Assembly (NCBI GenBank): GCA_903954185.1
Contig: CAJBMM010000029.1
Coordinates: 1 to 43,661 of the forward strand
DNA from: an uncultured Candidatus Berkelbacteria bacterium
GTDB lineage: Bacteria; Patescibacteriota; UBA1384; CAJBMM01
Direction: 5' to 3'
Length of the DNA: 43,661 nt
How positions within the stretch are numbered: position 1 is the stretch's first letter; each line of letters starts with the position of its first letter. A program made the position numbers and the translations under genes. Under the pieces are notes generated by a model. That model worked only from the letters and a program-made list of their open reading frames with translations. It did no database searches and was not told where the DNA came from. Shown here piece after piece: positions 39,364 to 43,661 of the stretch.

Positions 39364-41142
39364 CTAAAGGCGCATGAACGGCCCGCCACGGGCAAGTGTC
39401 GGGGAAGTGGTGGAACGTGGTGTCGACGGTCCAGAGCCATCAACATCAAGTAGTTTAAACTGCTCATGCGCGCTAAACGGGCGCCCAAGGTCATCGTGGC
39501 CATGAGCGTACACGTCAGCGGTCTTAGCCCGATCGTTGTATGGTGCGTTAGTGTATAGCGGGTCTGTGTAGTTAAACGCGACCCTTCCGTTAAGAACGAA
39601 CGTTCCGCTCGGCGGAATATTGACCTCGCACCCCTTGCGGGTATCGGGCAGAAAGCCGCAAACGTTGGCATCGTACCATTGCCGAGTGAATTGGGTACCG
39701 TCGCGGCAAGAGTACTTCATGATCATCTCGGTTACAGTGAGAGTGCGGCTGTTTGATGTGTTTCTGAGGCTGGTAGAGACAGCCCAGCCATTGTTTGACG
39801 CGCGGTTGCCGTTGGGCAGTTGTGTGGTGGATGATAAGGAGTCGATCGACTTTTCGTCCTTGACCAGCTGAACAAGATCGGCTATGCGATCTGCTACAAA
39901 GTAGGCGAGGTGGCCGCATTTGAACATTACGTCTGTTTGTCTGCGACCAAGCGTGGCGTTATTGGGCAAGTGGTGCGCGCTCGTTTCCCCAGCAATTACG
40001 TCGTAAAACCCGGCGACGGCCACGTATGGTACGTCGTTTAGGTTGTTCGTTGGGCGATCGAGCAGCTGTAGAAAGCTCGAATTCGGCATTAGCTGCTTAA
40101 CAGATGTTGTTGCCATGCTACCCAGCGCGCCGATCTCCTCCCATGCTTCGCAGCTGGTAGCAGTGTTATTGATCTGCTCGGATTCGAGCATAAACTTAAG
40201 TCCGGCCTCTCCGAGCGCAGTTCCGGTAAACGGCGAGCCAAAGAAGAAGGCGCCTGCCACATGGTGACTGGCTCGATTTTCGGGACTCTCGCTCGGCTCA
40301 TCCATCTGTTCTAGGGCAAAACGCGTTACCGCCCCACCCATCGAGTGCGCAAAGATGTAGCACTTTGTATCGGGTGGTTGGCTCTTGAGCAACTGACGAA
40401 GCGTGCGCCCATTCTCGGCGATGTCGATTACTGATGGGTAGGTGAAGGCGTAGGTGGCGTCGTACTGTATGCCATGCTCGGTGGCGAATCGCGCTGCCGC
40501 TAGGACAAAGTCTGAGGGGTTGCCAATAAAGCCGTGGACATAAAGTGCGACAATCGCTCCAGATGGAAACGCATTGTCTGGCCCGTTGCCCTGCAGCCGC
40601 ATCAACTTTGTCGCCTTAGGTTGGTATGGAGGGCTGTAGGGCACCATCGCCAGCCCAACTCGAAGCAAGAATAGCTCAGCGCTGCTCTTAAGACTCGGGA
40701 CGGTGGTGAATACGGTGATGCGATCACCATTCTTGCTCACCTTCATCGATGAAGCCGAGTCGTCGTCGTTCAACTGTATGCCGAGTGGGCGGCTAACATC
40801 TTCCGATGGGCAATCGAACGTTACAGTAAAACCCTTGCCGGGTACTAGTGGCACGTTCGATTTGAACTCGGCGAGCATTCGCAAGCTGATAACCTTGCGG
40901 TTTATCTGCTTACATCCCCAATCGTCAGTACGACATGTTACGGTAGCCTCGCCGTTGGTTGCCACCAAACCTGGGTCGCCGATGAGGCGCACTCCGTTGG
41001 CCAGCTTCTTATCGAGAAGCTTGTTGGCCTCAAGCGCAATGGTGACCACAGATGGGGGTGGCGGCGGAGCGCTGCTTCCACCTCCACCACAGCCCGTTAA
41101 GGCAAACAGCAGGGGCAAAAGGGCGATAAGTAAGCGGCGCAT
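39364..41142 (-). CDS. Lipase-like alpha/beta-hydrolase lipoprotein
   Basis: A 592-residue exported enzyme. The signal peptide ends in a lipobox, LLFALTGC, followed by GGGGSSAPPPPP, a linker common in proteobacterial lipoproteins. After an N-terminal beta-rich region (about 35-190) comes an alpha/beta-hydrolase: oxyanion region VALYVHGFIGNPSDF, nucleophile elbow YIFAHSMGGAVTRFALEQM (Ser), GFYDVIAG (Asp candidate) and FKCGHLAY (His candidate). The C-terminal 150 or so residues with several cysteines form another domain. It should hydrolyse esters at the cell surface. The gene is clearly GC-rich against its surroundings, has its own AGGAGAAAG ribosome site and terminator, and is probably horizontally acquired. 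Confidence 0.85.
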   Translation of the reverse strand: MRRLLIALLPLLFALTGCGGGGSSAPPPPPSVVTIALEANKLLDKKLANGVRLIGDPGLVATNGEATVTCRTDDWGCKQINRKVISLRMLAEFKSNVPLVPGKGFTVTFDCPSEDVSRPLGIQLNDDDSASSMKVSKNGDRITVFTTVPSLKSSAELFLLRVGLAMVPYSPPYQPKATKLMRLQGNGPDNAFPSGAIVALYVHGFIGNPSDFVLAAARFATEHGIQYDATYAFTYPSVIDIAENGRTLRQLLKSQPPDTKCYIFAHSMGGAVTRFALEQMDEPSESPENRASHHVAGAFFFGSPFTGTALGEAGLKFMLESEQINNTATSCEAWEEIGALGSMATTSVKQLMPNSSFLQLLDRPTNNLNDVPYVAVAGFYDVIAGETSAHHLPNNATLGRRQTDVMFKCGHLAYFVADRIADLVQLVKDEKSIDSLSSTTQLPNGNRASNNGWAVSTSLRNTSNSRTLTVTEMIMKYSCRDGTQFTRQWYDANVCGFLPDTRKGCEVNIPPSGTFVLNGRVAFNYTDPLYTNAPYNDRAKTADVYAHGHDDLGRPFSAHEQFKLLDVDGSGPSTPRSTTSPTLARGGPFMRL

Positions 41143-41234
41143 GTTGCTTTCTCCTAGTAAGTTGTTAGAGGGCTACCGAAACACAGCAGTATCGATCTAA
41201 GTAATACGCTAAATGGGAGAAAAGTAAACATGAG

Positions 41235-41268
41235 TAATGCAAAATGATGAATGCAGAATGCAGAATTA
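41235..41268. repeat. Short reiterated word (GCAGAAT/GCAAAAT)n
   Basis: AATGCAAAATGATGAATGCAGAATGCAGAATT, at the right edge of the GC-rich lipoprotein gene. Confidence 0.6.
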
Positions 41269-41281
41269 AGGAATTTTCACT

Positions 41282-41536
41282 TTGTTATTCAGACTTGCTG
41301 CGCCATGCGTAGTTTCAACGTAGGATAGGTGATTTGGAGTCTACATAATTATATTGTCATTCCTGCGAAAGCAGGAATCTATATAATCAAATTCTTTCTT
41401 GGATCCTCGAATAATTGCTCGTCGTACTCGCGTCGAGGATGACAATGTTACGTTTCAAGATCCTCCAATCCTCCTTCACTCAAAGCTAAGGAAGGACACG
41501 GCAGGCTAGTCGAGGATGACAACGCGGCGTTATCAC
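41282..41536 (-). repeat. Composite palindromic repeat, copy 12 (inverted, longest form)
   Basis: A decayed relative of the ATTCCGTA palindrome (41285-41342), an intact ATTCCTGC...GCAGGAAT (41357-41378), a long-loop TCCTCGA module (41402-41443), a nested-loop module with AAGGAAGGA (41459-41519), and the GACAACGCGGCG hairpin. It makes up half of the 522-base gap between lipoprotein and GT2 genes. Confidence 0.8.
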
Positions 41537-41563
41537 TTTTCACTATTTACCATCTATAAAATG

Positions 41564-41620
41564 TTTTGAAAATTGCTCATTCATTGATAATTGAAAATTG
41601 TTAATTGAAAATTAATTTTT
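41564..41620. repeat. GAAAATTG-word array, second locus
   Basis: TTGAAAATTGCTCATTCATTG..., then GATAATTGAAAATTGTTAATTGAAAATT. The first part is the reverse complement of 22381-22397, upstream of yidC. Confidence 0.6.
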
Positions 41621-41664
41621 ATATGGGGCTTTAATTCCAACCCATATTCTGGCATTATAAAGTA

Positions 41665-42378
41665 ATGAAAATCGCAGTAGTCATCCCAGCATACAACGAA
41701 GCATTACGTATTGGTTCGGTACTTAAAGATATACCGCCTGTTTTAGATGGGCACGATGTAATAAAAGTCGTGGTAGACGATGGCTCTAAAGATCAAACAT
41801 CTAAAATAGCCAAATCTATCGAGGGGGTGTTGGTTTTTCGACATCGCACTAATTTAGGAAAAGGTGCTGCGGCAAAAACTGGTTGCGATGCTGCAATTAA
41901 ATTAAAAGTAGACGCAATTGTATTAATGGATGGTGATGGTCAGCACTGTCCAAGCGAAATAATTAAAATAGCAAGACCTGTGATAGGTAGCAAAAAACCA
42001 TTGCTCGTGGTTGGAAAAAGATCTAAAAGCAAAGAAATGCCGTTAACAATGCGTTTTGGAAACGCAACGCTTAGTAAATTAACAAAAGTATTTTTTAAAA
42101 TTAACGTAGAAGATACGCAATCTGGTTTTCGCTGTTTTCATACCTCAATTTATCCTCATATTCGCTGGAATTCGGCCGATTACGGCATGGAAACGGAAAT
42201 GCTAATACTAGCTTCCCATAATAAAATTGCGCACAAAGAAGTAAAAATAAAAACCATTTATCACGATAGCTATAAAGGTACTACGGCAGTAGATGGGTTA
42301 CGCGTATTAATTACGTTGTTAAAATGGAGGTTACTATGGTCTCGGGAATACAAACGGTTGGAATCTTATTCAGCCTAA
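41665..42378 (+). CDS. Family 2 glycosyltransferase (dolichyl-phosphate-mannose-synthase-like)
   Basis: A 237-residue GT-A fold enzyme that transfers a sugar from a nucleotide sugar to a lipid or other carrier at the cytoplasmic face. It has VVIPAYNEALRIGSVL, VVVDDGSKDQTSKIA, NLGKGAAAKTG, the metal motif LMDGDGQHCPSEI, and DTQSGFRCFH with DYGMETEML. No membrane anchor of its own is present; the overlapping DUF2304 protein probably supplies it. There is no Shine-Dalgarno sequence; CATTATAAAGTAATG suggests the promoter -10 lies very close to the start codon. Confidence 0.9.
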   Translation: MKIAVVIPAYNEALRIGSVLKDIPPVLDGHDVIKVVVDDGSKDQTSKIAKSIEGVLVFRHRTNLGKGAAAKTGCDAAIKLKVDAIVLMDGDGQHCPSEIIKIARPVIGSKKPLLVVGKRSKSKEMPLTMRFGNATLSKLTKVFFKINVEDTQSGFRCFHTSIYPHIRWNSADYGMETEMLILASHNKIAHKEVKIKTIYHDSYKGTTAVDGLRVLITLLKWRLLWSREYKRLESYSA

Positions 42379-42704
42379 TTTTAAGTTACTTTACATTCTT
42401 AAATTATAAACGTGGTCAATTCACTATTAGAGAAATGATAGGCTGGGAAGTTGTGTGGGTTGGCTTTGCACTTGTGACTTTGTATCCAAATATGTTTACT
42501 GTGTTTAGCGGTAATTTAGGAGCGGCTAGAGTTTTTGATTTATTCTCTATACTTGGGTTTGTTGTTGTTTTATCAATATCGTTCTATTCCTACACTTCGT
42601 TAGATCATCTAAGAAAAAAATTTGAAAGCTCGCTAAGGGATCAATCGTTGAATGGCATTGATAGAGTTAATAATACGTCGGCAAAAACCGAAAAGAAAAA
42701 ATAA
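42336..42704 (+). CDS. DUF2304 family small membrane protein
   Basis: A 122-residue protein with three hydrophobic helices (about 4-21, 36-54, 69-88) and a basic, polar tail. DUF2304 proteins are commonly found next to GT2 glycosyltransferases and are thought to be their membrane partners. ATG 42336 follows GGAGGTTACT and overlaps the end of the GT2 gene by 43 bases, so translation is coupled; an ATG at 42324 is in frame but precedes the ribosome site. The next glycosyltransferase starts three bases after its stop. Confidence 0.8.
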   Translation: MVSGIQTVGILFSLILSYFTFLNYKRGQFTIREMIGWEVVWVGFALVTLYPNMFTVFSGNLGAARVFDLFSILGFVVVLSISFYSYTSLDHLRKKFESSLRDQSLNGIDRVNNTSAKTEKKK

Positions 42705-42706
42705 TT

Positions 42707-43661
42707 GTGAATCATTTTGTAACTAACAAGCGACATCCCAAGGTGGCTGTCATTGTACTTGGATATAATAATCTAGTCTACCTAGATGATTGCTTTTCGA
42801 GTTTGACAAAGTTGGATTATAAGGAATATGAGGTTTACTATATTGATAATAATTCTAAAGATGAATCCATCAATTTTATAAAATCGAATTATCCTAGCGT
42901 AAAAATAATCGTCAATGATAAAAATTACGGCTTTGCAAAAGGTAACAATATTGGGATAAAAGAGGCGTTTAAGAACAATAATGATGTTTTTATGTTGTTA
43001 AACCCAGACACAATAATTGATAATAAATGTTTAAGCAATCTATCTAAAAACTACGCGCCGAACACTATCCTACAGCCCCTTGTGCTTCTTTTTGATAAGG
43101 CAAAGACAGATAGGGTTAACACGAGTGGAAATCATCTACAGTTTTTGGGAGTAAGCTATTGTAATGAATTAAATTCAGCCAGAAAACAGATTCAAGAAAA
43201 AGAGATTGCTTCTGCTAGCGGCGCTGCGATGTATATTCCTAAAGAAATTATTGAACAAGTTGGGATGCTTGACGAGAGTTTTTTTATGTACAACGAGGAT
43301 TTGGATTTTTGTTGGAGAGCGAGGCTTAGTGGTTTCTCGATCAAATTAATTCCAGAAGCTGTGGTATGGCATAAATATAAATTTTCAAAAAATGCAAGAA
43401 AATACTTCTATATCGAAAAAAATAGGTTGTTATTCATAGTTAAGAACTATCAATTCCTCACATTGGTATTAATATTTCCCGCATTAATTGTTCATGAAAT
43501 CGCTTCTGTAATAATCTCATTATGTAGCGGGTGGTTTATCCAAAAAATTAAAGCATATTTAATGTTTATATTGCAATTACCTGAAGTTTTAATGAAGAGA
43601 ATGCATAATAAACGAGTTAAGAATGATTATGAGCTTAGCCAATATATTGATGCAGAGATAA
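42707..43661 (+). CDS. Family 2 glycosyltransferase (rhamnosyltransferase-like), 3' end outside window
   Basis: A GT2 enzyme open to the end of the window (318 codons visible). It starts at GTG 42707, two bases after the DUF2304 stop. Visible motifs: VAVIVLGYNNLVYLDDCFSS, YYIDNNSKDESINF, NYGFAKGNNIGIKEA, LLNPDTII (metal site), and ASGAAMYIPKEI...MLDESFFMYNEDLDFCWRAR, all typical of WbbL/rhamnosyl-type transferases that build surface polysaccharide. A hydrophobic region (LTLVLIFPALIVHEIASVII) near 245 suggests membrane association. With galU and the preceding GT2 it points to surface glycan synthesis. Confidence 0.88.
   Translation, partial: MNHFVTNKRHPKVAVIVLGYNNLVYLDDCFSSLTKLDYKEYEVYYIDNNSKDESINFIKSNYPSVKIIVNDKNYGFAKGNNIGIKEAFKNNNDVFMLLNPDTIIDNKCLSNLSKNYAPNTILQPLVLLFDKAKTDRVNTSGNHLQFLGVSYCNELNSARKQIQEKEIASASGAAMYIPKEIIEQVGMLDESFFMYNEDLDFCWRARLSGFSIKLIPEAVVWHKYKFSKNARKYFYIEKNRLLFIVKNYQFLTLVLIFPALIVHEIASVIISLCSGWFIQKIKAYLMFILQLPEVLMKRMHNKRVKNDYELSQYIDAEI

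Overview
The window looks like a chromosomal piece from a small-genome Patescibacteria (Candidate Phyla Radiation) bacterium, possibly Saccharibacteria-like; I cannot assign a class from sequence alone. The signs are a PrgI / TraC-like / VirB4 / peptidoglycan-hydrolase cluster followed by a giant secreted repeat protein, a run of small two-helix T4SS-type pilins, a short YidC, and a compact, mostly AT-rich genome. UGA is used as a stop (for example rnpA and the amidase gene), so the recoded-UGA CPR groups are unlikely.

Layout. (1) 1-16806, plus strand: a type IV secretion/conjugation-like envelope machine: three unknown cytoplasmic proteins, PrgI, a TraC-like N-domain protein, VirB4 ATPase, a membrane-anchored glucosaminidase-amidase, a PEGA/beta-propeller protein, a membrane-anchored NlpC/P60-like protein, and a 2065-residue exported protein of unknown function. 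(2) 16997-23293: the replication-origin neighbourhood. dciA-like, recF, dnaN and dnaA run leftward; rpmH (44 codons), rnpA, yidD and yidC run rightward. The dnaA-dnaN gap carries clustered DnaA boxes next to a DnaA-trio-like array and is the best oriC candidate. (3) 23342-26159: tRNA-Ser(CGA), a Phd-antitoxin-like domain fused to a proline-rich tail, and a PilB/GspE ATPase. (4) 26464-32856, minus strand: three small pilins, two further pilin-module proteins (one with a large exported domain), a solute-binding protein, GalU, an Hsp20 and ComF. (5) 32932-37189: an unknown gene, tRNA-Arg(GCG), tRNA-Ser(GCT), a HAD phosphatase and an unusually long GHMP kinase. (6) 37246-41142, minus strand: two visibly GC-rich blocks (a CheR-like methyltransferase plus a Cys-rich miniprotein; a lipase-like lipoprotein) flank an AT-rich core with tRNA-Ser(UGA), an I-Ssp6803I-like PD-(D/E)XK nuclease and a 5' tRNA-Ser fragment. 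This looks like an integration hot spot. (7) 41665-43661, plus strand: a GT2 glycosyltransferase, a DUF2304 membrane protein and a second GT2 that runs off the window.

Intergenic regions are occupied by a composite palindromic repeat family (at least 12 loci) built from exchangeable hairpin modules, and by several families of short reiterated AT-rich words. Region (1) together with region (4) and the PilB-like ATPase probably builds the cell-surface secretion and pilus apparatus. The envelope hydrolases would open the wall for it, and GalU and the GT2 enzymes supply surface glycans. All assignments come from reading the sequence; no database search was run.
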